DNA of 64,000 nt from Methylobacterium sp. (GCA_020253445.1 JADCBP010000008.1:139787-203786); one strand, 5' to 3'; shown: positions 52,933-61,224, numbered from the stretch's first letter. Notes: a model not told the origin generated them from the sequence alone. A program made the numbers and translations.

Positions 52933-53275
52933 GCCCCAGCCGCCAGACAACGTCGTCCCAGCAGCGTCAAAGCAAAAGGCGAAGCCCGCGAAGCGGCAGG
53001 GGCGTGTCACGATCGAGGATGTCGAGAGGATCGTGAAATGGCTGCTCGACATGCACCGCTATACGCCCTGGTTCGACACGGAGGCTGCCGCTGCCTATCT
53101 CCGGCGCGAGCCCGGCACACTGAAGGGGTGGCGGTCGAAGGGGGAGGGCCCGAAATTCTACAAGGCGAATGACCAGTTCATTCGCTATCACCTGGACGAT
53201 CTCGATGCGTTCGTTCGCGGGGGTCAATCACGATCTCGTGAGCAGAAATCTGGATCAGCAATATCAGATAGTTAG
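52922..53275 (+). CDS. excisionase-like helix-turn-helix protein 1
   Basis: A 117-aa protein. A lysine/proline-rich N-terminus is followed by a MerR/AlpA-like winged helix: WFDTEAAAAYLRREPGTLKG and WRSKGEGPKFYKAND, ending RYHLDDLDAFV. Such proteins act as recombination directionality factors or as activators of element genes. It is clearly related to the protein at 53412 and overlaps the integrase gene. Confidence 0.78.
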   Translation: MPRKPQPPDNVVPAASKQKAKPAKRQGRVTIEDVERIVKWLLDMHRYTPWFDTEAAAAYLRREPGTLKGWRSKGEGPKFYKANDQFIRYHLDDLDAFVRGGQSRSREQKSGSAISDS

Positions 53276-53411
53276 ACTGTGAATAACAGCGCAATAATAG
53301 GCTACTTTGTGCTTGACATGTTGAAATTAGACGACGCGCGCCAGGAGGAGCCAATTCTGGCTGGCGCGTGATCGGAATGGTTCCGGTCTTCCTCCTAACA
53401 GGAGATAGACC
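53276..53411 (+). promoter_or_regulatory. leader with promoter-like sequence and ribosome-site hairpin
   Basis: A TTGACA lies at 53313. CGCGCCAG and CTGGCGCG form an inverted repeat around 53335-53367. At 53392-53404 CTCCT-AAC-AGGAG is a small hairpin whose right arm is the ribosome-binding site of the next gene, which would be masked in the folded RNA. Confidence 0.4.
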
Positions 53412-53648
53412 ATGACTTTCACCATCGCTGACGTCGAGGACGCGCTGCGGCGCGTGCTCGACACTCACAACAGGAGCCCCTGGCTCGATACCGAGGCGGC
53501 AGCCGCCTATCTCGGCTCGACGCCCGGCACCTTGCGCACCTGGCGCGCCAATGGCGGCGGGCCGCGCTACCACACCATCCACGGCAAGACGGTTCGCTAC
53601 AACGTCGCCGACCTCGACGCCTTCATTCGCGGGGAGGACGGTCGATGA
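53412..53648 (+). CDS. excisionase-like helix-turn-helix protein 2
   Basis: A 78-aa protein parallel to the one at 52922: both have a VE..L...LDTH/MH segment, then W(F/L)DTEAAAAYL, PGTL, W, GGGP and RY..DLDAF. The two look like tandem duplicates at about 45% identity by eye. The stop overlaps the primase start. One may serve excision and the other transcription. Confidence 0.8.
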   Translation: MTFTIADVEDALRRVLDTHNRSPWLDTEAAAAYLGSTPGTLRTWRANGGGPRYHTIHGKTVRYNVADLDAFIRGEDGR

Positions 53649-55975
53649 GCGAGCTCATGAACGGAAACGGACGCGCCGAGGGAACCGGCGCGCCCGCAAA
53701 GGCTTGGGAGAAGACTGTCGAGACCGACAGGATCGAGACTACTGAAACCGCCTCTGCGGCGGCGCCAGCATCTCACGATCCGAAGGCGCTCGATGCCCAC
53801 GCCGCTGCGGGTCAGCACCTCATCCCCATCGACGGCAAGAAGCCTGTCGGCCATGGCTGGACAAGGTCGCCGCCGATGTCGCTCGACCAGGCCAAGGCCA
53901 GGTACAAGGCAGGCAGGAATGTCGGCGTTCGCCTTCGTCCCAACGACCTCGTGATCGATGTAGACCCCCGAAACTTTGCCGAGGGCGACGATCCCTTAGT
54001 GAGGCTTATCGCCGCCTTCGGTCTCTCGGAGATGCCCTTGGTCCGCACCGGTGGCGGCGGAACGCACAACTACCTGCGCAAGCGAGAGGATGTTGAGATC
54101 GTCAACAGCCTGCCCGAGTATCCTGGCATCGAGTTCAAGTCGCATGGCCGGCAGGTCGTTGCTGCCGGCTCGATCCACCCCGACACCGGACGGCCGTACG
54201 TCCTCGATGACGATCCGCTTGCTCTGCTGCTTCGAGAAGCGCCCGAGGCTCCCACGGCTCTCCTGGACGCGATCAGGAAGCTGTCTGCATCGACTTCGAG
54301 CTATACGTTCGGCGAGATCACCCCGGAGCAGTTGGAAAGGCTGCTCTCGAAGCTCGACGTGGCGGCCTACAGCGGCCGACATGACGAGTGGCTGGATATC
54401 ATGATGGCCTGCCATCATGGCACGGCAGGCCTCGGCATTGATGAGTTCGTCGCCTGGTCGGTTTCCGATCCTGACTATGCCGGTGACGAGGCCGACATTC
54501 GCAGGCGCTGGAACTCGCTGAGGATCAAGCCCGGCGGCGTCACGATCAAGACGCTGTACAAGGCCCTGTCCGATGCCGGTCATGGTGGCTGGATCGAGGA
54601 GGTGCTGCGCTCGTCGCCGCAGGACGATTTTCTCGACAAGCCGGATGTGCCACAGACCGAAGCCGACCTCGCGCTTGCGTCCATGAACAAGGATCACTTC
54701 ACGGTTTTGGATGCCGGCAAGCATCTCGTCGGCCGCGAGCGCATCCATCCGATGCTTGGCCACCTTGAGGTTAACTGGTTTCCGGCATCGGCGATCAGCG
54801 CTCATTTAGAGGGGCGCATGGTCGAGACCGATGACGGCAAGACCAAGCCGCTCGGAGCCTGGTGGGTGAAGCATCCGCGCCGCCGCCAGTATGACGGCGT
54901 GGTGTTCGATCCGGCTCCCGATCGGCAGCATGCCCGCCTCTACAACCTCTGGAGGGGCTGGGCCGTCAAGCCTCAGGCAGGCGACTGGTCCCTGATGAAG
55001 CGTCTCCTGCGCGACGTTCTCTGCGCCGGAGATGCCGCGGCCTACGACTATGTCGTCCGCTGGTCGGCATTCATGGTCCAGCACCCCCACGTTCCAGCCG
55101 AGGTGGCGCTCGTCTTCAAGGGTTCGAAGGGGGTCGGCAAGGGCAGCTTCGCCCGTGCGCTTCGGCTGATCGCCGGCGCTCACGGCAAGCAGGTGGCCCA
55201 GCCCGAGCACTTCGTCGGCAAGTTCAATGAGCATCTGATGGATTGCATCCTGCTCTTTGTCGATGAGGGCTATTGGGCTGGCGATCCAAAGGCAGCCGGC
55301 GCGGTGAAGAATCTCATCACCGAGCCGGTCCTCAGTTTCGAGCCGAAGGGACGCCCCATCGTCTCAGGCCCTAACATGCTGCATGTCGTCATTGCCTCCA
55401 ACGAGGCATGGGTCGTGCCGGCCACGGCTGACGAGCGGCGCTTTGCCGTCTTCGAGGCCGACACCGAGGCTCGAAATGCTTTGCCGCCGAGATTCTTCAT
55501 CGACCTGAATGCCGAGATGAACAATGGCGGGCTCTCTGCAATGCTGTTTGACCTTCTGGCGATCGACCTTGCCGGATGGCACCCACGCAGTGCCATCCCT
55601 AACACCAAGGCGCTCGTCGATCAGAAGGTCGAGGGCTTCAAGCGCGATCCGCTGCCTTACTGGTGGTTCCGCTTGCTTGAGTCCGGCAGCGTCACGAACG
55701 ACATCGACGAGCGCAAGTGGAGTATGGCGCACGCCGATCTGTCGAGCCTCGACAAGGAGCAGATCGTCTCTGACGTGAATGCTGTCGCCAAGTCGATGGG
55801 CCGCCCTGGCCAGTTCACCAAGAAGTCCGTCGCCAGCTTCCTGAAGCTGGTCGGCGTCGAGGTGGATGCGAAGAACAAGCGCGGCGAGCGGGTGTGGCGC
55901 GTGCCGCATCTCGGCCAGGCGCGCCATGACTTCGAGGTCTATATCGGCGGCACTGTCGATTGGGACGGCGCCTGA
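53645..55975 (+). CDS. primase-polymerase / helicase fusion replication protein
   Basis: A 776-aa replication protein. The N-terminal half (about 45-225) is a bifunctional primase-polymerase domain: LVIDVDPRNF carries a DxD metal motif and EFKSHGRQVVAAGSIHPDTG the conserved basic/His part. A middle primase C-terminal-like part follows. The C-terminal half is a DUF5906/NrS-1-like SF3 helicase: Walker A FKGSKGVGKGSFARAL (about residue 492) and Walker B CILLFVDEGYWAGD. It probably starts replication of the excised element. It is followed by an origin-like hairpin. Confidence 0.88.
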   Translation: MSELMNGNGRAEGTGAPAKAWEKTVETDRIETTETASAAAPASHDPKALDAHAAAGQHLIPIDGKKPVGHGWTRSPPMSLDQAKARYKAGRNVGVRLRPNDLVIDVDPRNFAEGDDPLVRLIAAFGLSEMPLVRTGGGGTHNYLRKREDVEIVNSLPEYPGIEFKSHGRQVVAAGSIHPDTGRPYVLDDDPLALLLREAPEAPTALLDAIRKLSASTSSYTFGEITPEQLERLLSKLDVAAYSGRHDEWLDIMMACHHGTAGLGIDEFVAWSVSDPDYAGDEADIRRRWNSLRIKPGGVTIKTLYKALSDAGHGGWIEEVLRSSPQDDFLDKPDVPQTEADLALASMNKDHFTVLDAGKHLVGRERIHPMLGHLEVNWFPASAISAHLEGRMVETDDGKTKPLGAWWVKHPRRRQYDGVVFDPAPDRQHARLYNLWRGWAVKPQAGDWSLMKRLLRDVLCAGDAAAYDYVVRWSAFMVQHPHVPAEVALVFKGSKGVGKGSFARALRLIAGAHGKQVAQPEHFVGKFNEHLMDCILLFVDEGYWAGDPKAAGAVKNLITEPVLSFEPKGRPIVSGPNMLHVVIASNEAWVVPATADERRFAVFEADTEARNALPPRFFIDLNAEMNNGGLSAMLFDLLAIDLAGWHPRSAIPNTKALVDQKVEGFKRDPLPYWWFRLLESGSVTNDIDERKWSMAHADLSSLDKEQIVSDVNAVAKSMGRPGQFTKKSVASFLKLVGVEVDAKNKRGERVWRVPHLGQARHDFEVYIGGTVDWDGA

Positions 55976-56803
55976 CGCTTCTGTCACTTCGGACACGTAC
56001 GTGGCGGCATTCGCCACGTACGTCGTCTCGAAAACGTGATTGCGCTGCAATCCATGCTTGATCGTCATCACCTTCACACAGCATCGATCAATTTACTTCT
56101 ATCTGACAGAAGCGACAAATCTGACAAACATAAATAGAAACAACACTTTAATCTCGGCGCTTCGCCGGAGCATCTGGCGCTTGGATGTCGTCGCGCTCTC
56201 GCCATGCCTGCGCCGCCATGGGAGCCGATGCGTTATACCTTATTGTATCCAAGCATGACGTCCTGACAGATTGGCCACTTGCCATCCTGCATCATGAGCT
56301 TGGGGCATGGAGACCGAAGCGATGGCGGCGTTTTTCATGCAGATCACGCAATCCTCGCGCGTGCGAGGCTGCCAGTCAGGCAAAGCGACGACATGGCGGC
56401 AGGCCGCAGCATCGCCGCATTGAGGGGCCTTCAACGTGGCGGCGGCAGGGGTGTCAGGGGCGAAAGCGCGCCTAAGGGCATGGCGGCAGGCGTGAAAGCC
56501 TTGGGCGGCCTGAAGCCTCAGACCCTCCAATTGCTGATCGGGCGCTTTATGCCTGAAAGGCGAGTCGGTGCAAGGACATGGATGACGAAGCCTCCCAAAG
56601 CACAGGGCCAGGCACCGGCAGGGCTGGCATGGGATGCGTCCCAGGAAACAACCGACTTCCCTCGGCAAGGAGATGCCGGGCCGAAAGGCCTCCATGTGCA
56701 CTGGCGCCGCTTTTCGTCGGCGCCTGCATGACCGTGGTTCTGCCAGAATTTTGAAGAACGCTTTGATGGCGTCCCGCAAACTCCCCTAGCTGAATGGATA
56801 CGC
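55976..56803. other. gene-poor region with origin-like hairpin and A/T-rich segment
   Basis: Directly after the primase stop a 12-bp perfect hairpin (ACGTACGTGGCG, 5-nt loop, CGCCACGTACGT; 55995-56023) occurs. CGCTTCTGTCA (55976-55986) recurs inverted as TGACAGAAGCG (56104-56114), and CTGACA is repeated through an A/T-rich stretch (about 56060-56150). From 56160 to 56800 several frames are open on both strands but none has a convincing start or protein-like composition, so I call no gene. Confidence 0.5.
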
Positions 56804-57670
56804 CTATTTTACTAGAGTCCTTATAGGGGCGGCAAAGCTACCCGTTATATACTTCGCCGATCGCTCTATGTCTGGGAACAGAGTCTTTTCATTTATTCCT
56901 AATTTATCAAGATCTCTCAATATTCCTTTTTTAGATTTTGCCGATATCGTCATCCTGTTAACTGTTGCAAATTTTGGATCAACAAGTTCTTGCGTAAGAC
57001 CAAATATGAAAAAAGCCCCAGATTGGGCAATAATTCTTTTATTGTTCTGTTTTGGTTTCACAAGAATTATTGAGTCCAAATCCTTAGGTTTGATTTCAGC
57101 CTCAAATCCATTTTTCTCTTGGCGGATGAAATGAATGAGTCTTTTGACAGGAAGCGTCTGATTGAATTCAAATATCTGCTGCCGTGTATCAATTTTGTCT
57201 TTCAGCGAGTGACTCAGTCGAGCTATATTGGCGATACAACTTACGGTGTCGCTATCAAAATAACGAACTCGCATTTTTGGCAGACTGAGAAGAACAACTT
57301 CTCCATCGGCGCGCACTCTCATTTTCGTGGCTGACGACTTAAGTTCTATTCGACGATAAACCGGCTCACATGCAAAATACAAAGCAACCAAAGGGTTGAA
57401 AGTCACGTCCAGCAGTCGAGTTGGGAGAGAGAAATGTTGCATCCGGACAAGCATTTCGAGCGCGCTTGAATCGCTGGAGAAATCTTCTGGATGAGAAGCT
57501 AACAATTCTCTTAGCAGTATATGCTCGTTTTCGTATCGTTCTTTATTTCTGAAAATGGATGGGATCAAAAGGTATTCGCTGTCCGCATGCCCTCGATAAA
57601 CAATGATCTGTGGTCCTGAAGCGTCACGAGCTAGAATTTCTTCGATGAATTGGGTCAAGCTCTCGATCAT
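56804..57670 (-). CDS. FRG-domain protein
   Basis: A 288-aa protein with the FRG signature: VYRGHADSEYLLIPSIFR (about residues 24-41) and the block QHFSLPTRLLDVTFNPLVAL (about residues 79-98). FRG proteins are found on mobile elements and in defence islands; activity is not established. Composition is strikingly A/T-rich compared with the rest of the window, pointing to separate acquisition. It is divergent from the TerS-like gene, with a long inverted repeat in the 62-base gap. Confidence 0.85.
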   Translation of the reverse strand: MIESLTQFIEEILARDASGPQIIVYRGHADSEYLLIPSIFRNKERYENEHILLRELLASHPEDFSSDSSALEMLVRMQHFSLPTRLLDVTFNPLVALYFACEPVYRRIELKSSATKMRVRADGEVVLLSLPKMRVRYFDSDTVSCIANIARLSHSLKDKIDTRQQIFEFNQTLPVKRLIHFIRQEKNGFEAEIKPKDLDSIILVKPKQNNKRIIAQSGAFFIFGLTQELVDPKFATVNRMTISAKSKKGILRDLDKLGINEKTLFPDIERSAKYITGSFAAPIRTLVK

Positions 57671-57694
57671 ATTGGCTCCTATTCCGAAGCCGAT

Positions 57695-57739
57695 TTGGCA
57701 TGTTGTGGATCATTTTTGCAAGAGATCACAACATGCCAA
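57695..57739. promoter_or_regulatory. 13-bp inverted repeat spanning the TerS-like start codon
   Basis: TTGGCATGTTGTG (57695-57707) and CACAACATGCCAA (57727-57739) are perfectly complementary around a 19-nt loop. The right arm includes the ATG at 57733 of the TerS-like gene. In DNA it may be an operator between divergent genes; in RNA it would hide that start codon. Confidence 0.7.
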
Positions 57740-58239
57740 GCCGATCATTGGAGAAGCGCGAAAACCGCCGTCCTGCCTTGGACCGTGTCTGGTCGTCCGA
57801 CATCGAGGCGAAGGTTCTGGACATCATCTCAAGGACTGGCTCGCCGAAGCTGGCGTCGAAGGCGACGGGCGTCGCTGTCGCCACCATCCATGACCATCGC
57901 AGGCGCGATGCCGAGTTCGGCGCAAGGTACGGCGCTGCCATGGATACCGCCTTTCATCAGGTGCTGAGCAAGGCGTTCGAGCGATCCCTCGCTGAAGTTG
58001 AGCCTTCGGATCGGCTGATCGAGGTCTTGCTGAAGTTCCGATGGCCCGAACGTCTCAACGGCTTCCTGGCCTTCACGGCAGAGGGCGGTTCGGCTGCAGC
58101 GGCTCCGGCTGGGCTCGATCCGAGGGTGATTGCCAGGATGGACCCCGCCGATCGCACCGCCTTGATTGCACTGCTTGGCCGATACCTCGAAACCGAGACG
58201 GAGGGGCAGGCGGATGGCCAACTCGTCGAAGTCAACTGA
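57733..58239 (+). CDS. terminase small-subunit-like HTH protein
   Basis: A 168-aa protein. A helix-turn-helix (KLASKATGVAVATIHDHRRR, about residues 37-56) is followed by DAEFGARYGAAM, the pattern seen in phage terminase small subunits and related recruitment proteins (HTH, then D-x-EF). The C-terminal part is unassigned. If TerS, it would redirect a helper phage's packaging; no large subunit is in the window. Start at 57733 opens MPSRSLEKREN. Confidence 0.55.
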   Translation: MPSRSLEKRENRRPALDRVWSSDIEAKVLDIISRTGSPKLASKATGVAVATIHDHRRRDAEFGARYGAAMDTAFHQVLSKAFERSLAEVEPSDRLIEVLLKFRWPERLNGFLAFTAEGGSAAAAPAGLDPRVIARMDPADRTALIALLGRYLETETEGQADGQLVEVN

Positions 58240-58471
58240 TGCGGCGAGGGCCATGCTGCGAAACCTGGAAGCGGCTGAGGCCCTGGCAGCCACCCTGACA
58301 GCCACTGCTCCGATCACCATGGCGGCGGCAGGCGGTGCAGATCAGCTTGTGGCCAGCTATGGCCAGCCGACAGGTGCGTTGTTCTGGTCAATCCAGCCGA
58401 TGCCCGAGCCGCTCTGGGAGCAGATGGCGGCTGAGCATCAGGCGACGATCGGACCCAAATCAACTGAATGA
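58214..58471 (+). CDS. hypothetical protein overlapping the TerS-like gene
   Basis: An 85-aa protein (MANSSKSTDAARAMLRNLEA to EHQATIGPKSTE) overlapping the previous gene by 26 bases, with GGGGCAGG upstream. Ala-rich helix then a Trp/Pro segment. No family recognised. Confidence 0.5.
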   Translation: MANSSKSTDAARAMLRNLEAAEALAATLTATAPITMAAAGGADQLVASYGQPTGALFWSIQPMPEPLWEQMAAEHQATIGPKSTE

Positions 58472-58494
58472 GCGTTGCCGAAAGTGCATCGAAA

Positions 58495-58508
58495 TTGGTC
58501 TAGACCAA
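58495..58508. promoter_or_regulatory. 14-nt perfect palindrome TTGGTCTAGACCAA
   Basis: Perfect inverted repeat in the gap before the 58654 gene. It is in the position of a promoter operator. No binding protein can be assigned. Confidence 0.4.
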
Positions 58509-58617
58509 ACAAGTCAAAGTGTTGCAAGCGGCACACACTCACATCTTCAATTCCGGAAAAGTGGCGTCATGTGAGTAATCTCTTTTGGACGGGAGGGAAA
58601 ACTCCGATCATTAGATA

Positions 58618-58647
58618 GCTCCTGCCGGTTGTCGGCAAAAAAGGAGC
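58618..58647 (+). promoter_or_regulatory. hairpin masking the ribosome-binding site of the 58654 gene
   Basis: GCTCCT pairs with AGGAGC, with an inner GCCG/CGGC stem. The right arm is the AGGAG ribosome-binding site seven bases before the ATG at 58654. In RNA the site would be closed unless the stem opens. Confidence 0.5.
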
Positions 58648-58653
58648 AAAGCT

Positions 58654-59022
58654 ATGAAGATTCATAGTCCCTCAAAGGGCGCAAATCTCAATTCGGCAGG
58701 TGACTACGTGAGGCGAGCGCATAATGCGATGCGCGAGTGGGGCGACCTTGATCGCGATGACGATATCTTGGAGGGCGCATGTGAAGTTCGTTACCTCGAC
58801 GAGGCCGAAATCTTGGCTGCAGCCATCTTTCTGAGACAGCTTGAAGATTTCATCCTCCACAACAGCAAGAACTTGGTTGAACTCCTGCCTGCGCTGCTTC
58901 AGGAGGCCGCCGGTGGGGCGGAGAACCTTGCAAGCGAGCACGGGATAACAATTCCCCGTTGTGCAACGGCACGGCGCGAGGCTCGCTCGGAGGCGCTTCG
59001 CCGACTTTCTAAGCAGCGCTGA
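58654..59022 (+). CDS. hypothetical protein
   Basis: A 122-aa acidic, mainly helical protein (MREWGDLDRDDDILEGACEV, ILAAAIFLRQLEDFILHNSK). AGGAG ribosome site upstream, but inside a hairpin. No family recognised. It lies alone between the TerS-like pair and the next small operon. Confidence 0.55.
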   Translation: MKIHSPSKGANLNSAGDYVRRAHNAMREWGDLDRDDDILEGACEVRYLDEAEILAAAIFLRQLEDFILHNSKNLVELLPALLQEAAGGAENLASEHGITIPRCATARREARSEALRRLSKQR

Positions 59023-59178
59023 GTTTCGATGGCGTCGTGATCACCGTGACCACTGCACTCTGATCGTGTCCGGGCAGCCGATGGGCTGCCCGTACCGCGA
59101 TGGCGGTGACAAATGGTCGGCTGAGCCGCGCCTGTTTGCTCCTTCTCCCTCGCGTGATGCGAAACGAAGGGGTGCGAC

Positions 59179-59928
59179 ATGGCGATCAAAAAAGTGGCCC
59201 TTGCGAATCGGTGGGTGTCCGTGACGGACGTGCTCGACCGGCTGCGCCGGGCCCGAGAAAATCGGGAGCAGCAGGTTGCGCTGCTCGCCTCACTGGAAGG
59301 GCAGGCGAAGCAGCGGCGGGATGCCGTCGAACGCTCGCTTGCCGATCTTCCTCTTGCTCAGCGGCAGCAGGTGGCTGATCGTGCCTTGTCCGGCCACCGT
59401 GCCGAACTGAAGCGCCAGAGCGCTGACAGCCGGATCGCCTATCTCAAGACCATCGGCAAGCTTCAGGACGAGGTGTCATCGGCGCGGCCGCATTACCAGT
59501 CGGCCGTCATGATGCTGATGCGCGAGAGCCTTGGTTCCGAGCGCCGAAGCCGGCTCATCCATCAGATCGAAAAGTCGGGGCCGATCGAGCTTGCGTCCCT
59601 GGCCGCATTGGCGGCTTCGACGGGCGACAAGGAGCTTGGCGCCGCCTTGCTGACGCGCAATGCGGGCGTCGCCATCAACGACCGTCCCTTCTCATCGCAG
59701 GAGCTTGCTGACGCTCTGGTCGGCGATGACTGGCGCAAGGTCAATCAGGCCATGGCCGAGATGGACCGGCTGGTGCTCGAAGCGGTCCATGCAGACAGCG
59801 CCTTTGAGACCGGCCGAACCAACACCACGAGAACCATCCAGATCGCCTTGAAGCGCCGGGCCGAGAACGCCATCGGCGCCGACCTCAGCGACCTAGATGA
59901 CGATACCGACGCAAACAAGGAGGACTGA
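59179..59928 (+). CDS. hypothetical coiled-coil protein
   Basis: A 249-aa protein with a long predicted helical/coiled region (about 15-115: LRRARENREQQVALLASLEG, LPLAQRQQVADRAL) and an acidic C-terminus (DLSDLDDDTDANKED). GAAGGGG lies upstream of the ATG. Family unknown. It is the first of three tightly spaced genes. Confidence 0.6.
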   Translation: MAIKKVALANRWVSVTDVLDRLRRARENREQQVALLASLEGQAKQRRDAVERSLADLPLAQRQQVADRALSGHRAELKRQSADSRIAYLKTIGKLQDEVSSARPHYQSAVMMLMRESLGSERRSRLIHQIEKSGPIELASLAALAASTGDKELGAALLTRNAGVAINDRPFSSQELADALVGDDWRKVNQAMAEMDRLVLEAVHADSAFETGRTNTTRTIQIALKRRAENAIGADLSDLDDDTDANKED

Positions 59929-59930
59929 CA

Positions 59931-60197
59931 ATGCCGACCTATGCCTTTTTCCCGAACCGTGAAGAACAGCGCCGGGCTGATCGGTTGAATTTTGCAGTCG
60001 CGGTCGGCGCCACGCCTGCTGCCGCGCGCATCGTCGCAGAGAACCTCTTGGGTGAGCCGAACGCGCTGGTTGGCTGGACGGCAATCGATGTCGCTGCAAC
60101 GCCTGCCGTGTTCGTCTCCGGCCTGCCGGTTGGCGCCAGGGCGCAGAGCACCTGGCCGAACCTCGACCGTGGCGGCTCTTACCTCAAGGGGGCCTGA
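59931..60197 (+). CDS. hypothetical protein
   Basis: An 88-aa protein (MPTYAFFPNREEQRRADRLN, ending NLDRGGSYLKGA) starting three bases after the previous stop with AAGGAGG upstream. No recognised domain. Spacing supports a real gene. Confidence 0.6.
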   Translation: MPTYAFFPNREEQRRADRLNFAVAVGATPAAARIVAENLLGEPNALVGWTAIDVAATPAVFVSGLPVGARAQSTWPNLDRGGSYLKGA

Positions 60198-60199
60198 AG

Positions 60200-60406
60200 A
60201 TGGCAAGCAATCAAGACCTTGAATTCGTCGCAGGTGCTGACGGTCGGCCTTGGACAGTCGCGCTCGCAGCCGGACATTTCTGGCGTCAGCCGTTTCGCTT
60301 GGACCTTCAGGCTGATGACAGCCTGGTTGACGAGTTCGAGCAGACTGGCGGCGAGCCTGATGCTGATCGGCAGGCGGTGCCGACATGGTGCGACGAGGAG
60401 AACTAG
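60200..60406 (+). CDS. hypothetical protein
   Basis: A 68-aa acidic protein (MASNQDLEFVAGADGRPWTV, ending VPTWCDEEN) starting three bases after the previous gene. AAGGGGG upstream. Likely third gene of the same small operon; function unknown. Confidence 0.5.
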   Translation: MASNQDLEFVAGADGRPWTVALAAGHFWRQPFRLDLQADDSLVDEFEQTGGEPDADRQAVPTWCDEEN

Positions 60407-60420
60407 CAAGCATCCGCCGA

Positions 60421-60756
60421 TCAGGCCGCCGAGCCGCTTGTCGTTCCGGCTGAAGCCTCGCGTCTGCGGATCTCTTTCAGCACGCGCTTCCATTTCACCT
60501 GCTCGGCGCCGTCACTCTTCCACCACGCCGCTTCAAGTTCGCGGTAGGCTGCATTGTCCGGATCGTCAGGGTGCCTTGCAGCGATGTCGTCAGCGAGGCG
60601 CGAAATCTCCTCGCGGGGAATGAGGCGCGGCTTGATGCTCTCGTGCCAGATCACGAAGCCGATGCCGAAGACGAATACGCCGATGCCTGCGACCGCGTAG
60701 GCCAAGCCGATCCATGAAAGGCCGGTCGTGACAAGGTCCCACGCAGACGCAAGCAT
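60421..60756 (-). CDS. small membrane protein
   Basis: A 111-aa protein with one transmembrane stretch near the N-terminus (WIGLAYAVAGIGVFVFGIGF) and a charged helical cytoplasmic tail (EEISRLADDIAARH, VKWKRVLKEIRRRE). The ATG at 60756 has GGAG six bases upstream; ATG 60762 and TTG 60768 are in frame. Divergent from the XRE regulator gene. Function unknown. Confidence 0.55.
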   Translation of the reverse strand: MLASAWDLVTTGLSWIGLAYAVAGIGVFVFGIGFVIWHESIKPRLIPREEISRLADDIAARHPDDPDNAAYRELEAAWWKSDGAEQVKWKRVLKEIRRREASAGTTSGSAA

Positions 60757-60768
60757 CCTCATCTCCAA

Positions 60769-60806
60769 ATTATCTGTTTTTAAGATAATCTGAAAAACGG
60801 ATTATT
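60769..60806. promoter_or_regulatory. operator-like inverted repeats in the XRE divergent region
   Basis: ATTATCT...AGATAAT (60769-60789) is a perfect 7-nt inverted pair, and AATCTG...CGGATT (60787-60803) a near-perfect second. They lie between the membrane protein and the XRE gene, as expected for an autoregulating Cro/CI-type repressor. Confidence 0.5.
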
Positions 60807-61069
60807 TGCAGCCCCTCTTTCAGCAGGGGGTGCGCTTGGGGAAAACGCTTGGGTCAGATCGGCATAAGGCCCTTGTCGCGTTCCTGATTGAGCGGCGCGA
60901 GGCAGCCGGCATGACCCAGGCGCAGCTGGCGGAACGGCTTGGCGAGTATCAGTCGTTCGTCGCGCGGCTCGAAAGTGGTCAGCGGCGCGTCGATGTCGTG
61001 GAGTTGATCGAACTCGGCAGCATCCTTGGATTTGATCCGGCGGCAGCGGTCAGCAGGATCGCGGACTGA
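60806..61069 (+). CDS. XRE-family HTH regulator
   Basis: An 87-aa (or 77-aa) Cro/CI-type regulator. The helix-turn-helix is LIERREAAGMTQAQLAERLG then YQSFVARLESGQRRVDV. No ATG start is available: TTG 60806 gives the longest form, while TTG 60836 has an AGGGGG site six bases upstream and is a good alternative. It probably controls the divergent region. Confidence 0.8.
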   Translation: MQPLFQQGVRLGKTLGSDRHKALVAFLIERREAAGMTQAQLAERLGEYQSFVARLESGQRRVDVVELIELGSILGFDPAAAVSRIAD

Positions 61070-61092
61070 GTAGTGCAAGCTTCAGGCGCACG

Positions 61093-61224
61093 ATGTGCTT
61101 CGAAGTGCCACTGATCCTCGCCTTCGAGCGGTGGGGCCGCAGCGGGGAGCCGACCGACGCCGACTTGAGGCGCGCCGCCGAACGGTACAGGCACTACTAC
61201 GGCGACGACGCCTTCCGGGTCTAG
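61093..61224 (+). CDS. small hypothetical protein
   Basis: A 43-aa frame (MCFEVPLILAFERWGRSGEP to YRHYYGDDAFRV) with protein-like composition. No clear ribosome-binding site. Tentative. The following 285 bases (61225-61509) show no gene but hold the palindrome at 61455. Confidence 0.35.
   Translation: MCFEVPLILAFERWGRSGEPTDADLRRAAERYRHYYGDDAFRV

Noticed and set aside
56240-56779. Open frames on both strands between the primase and FRG genes
   Set aside because: Cys/Arg/Pro-rich or low-complexity translations, no ribosome-binding sites, no families. The plus-strand frame 56279-56731 is the least bad but not supported.
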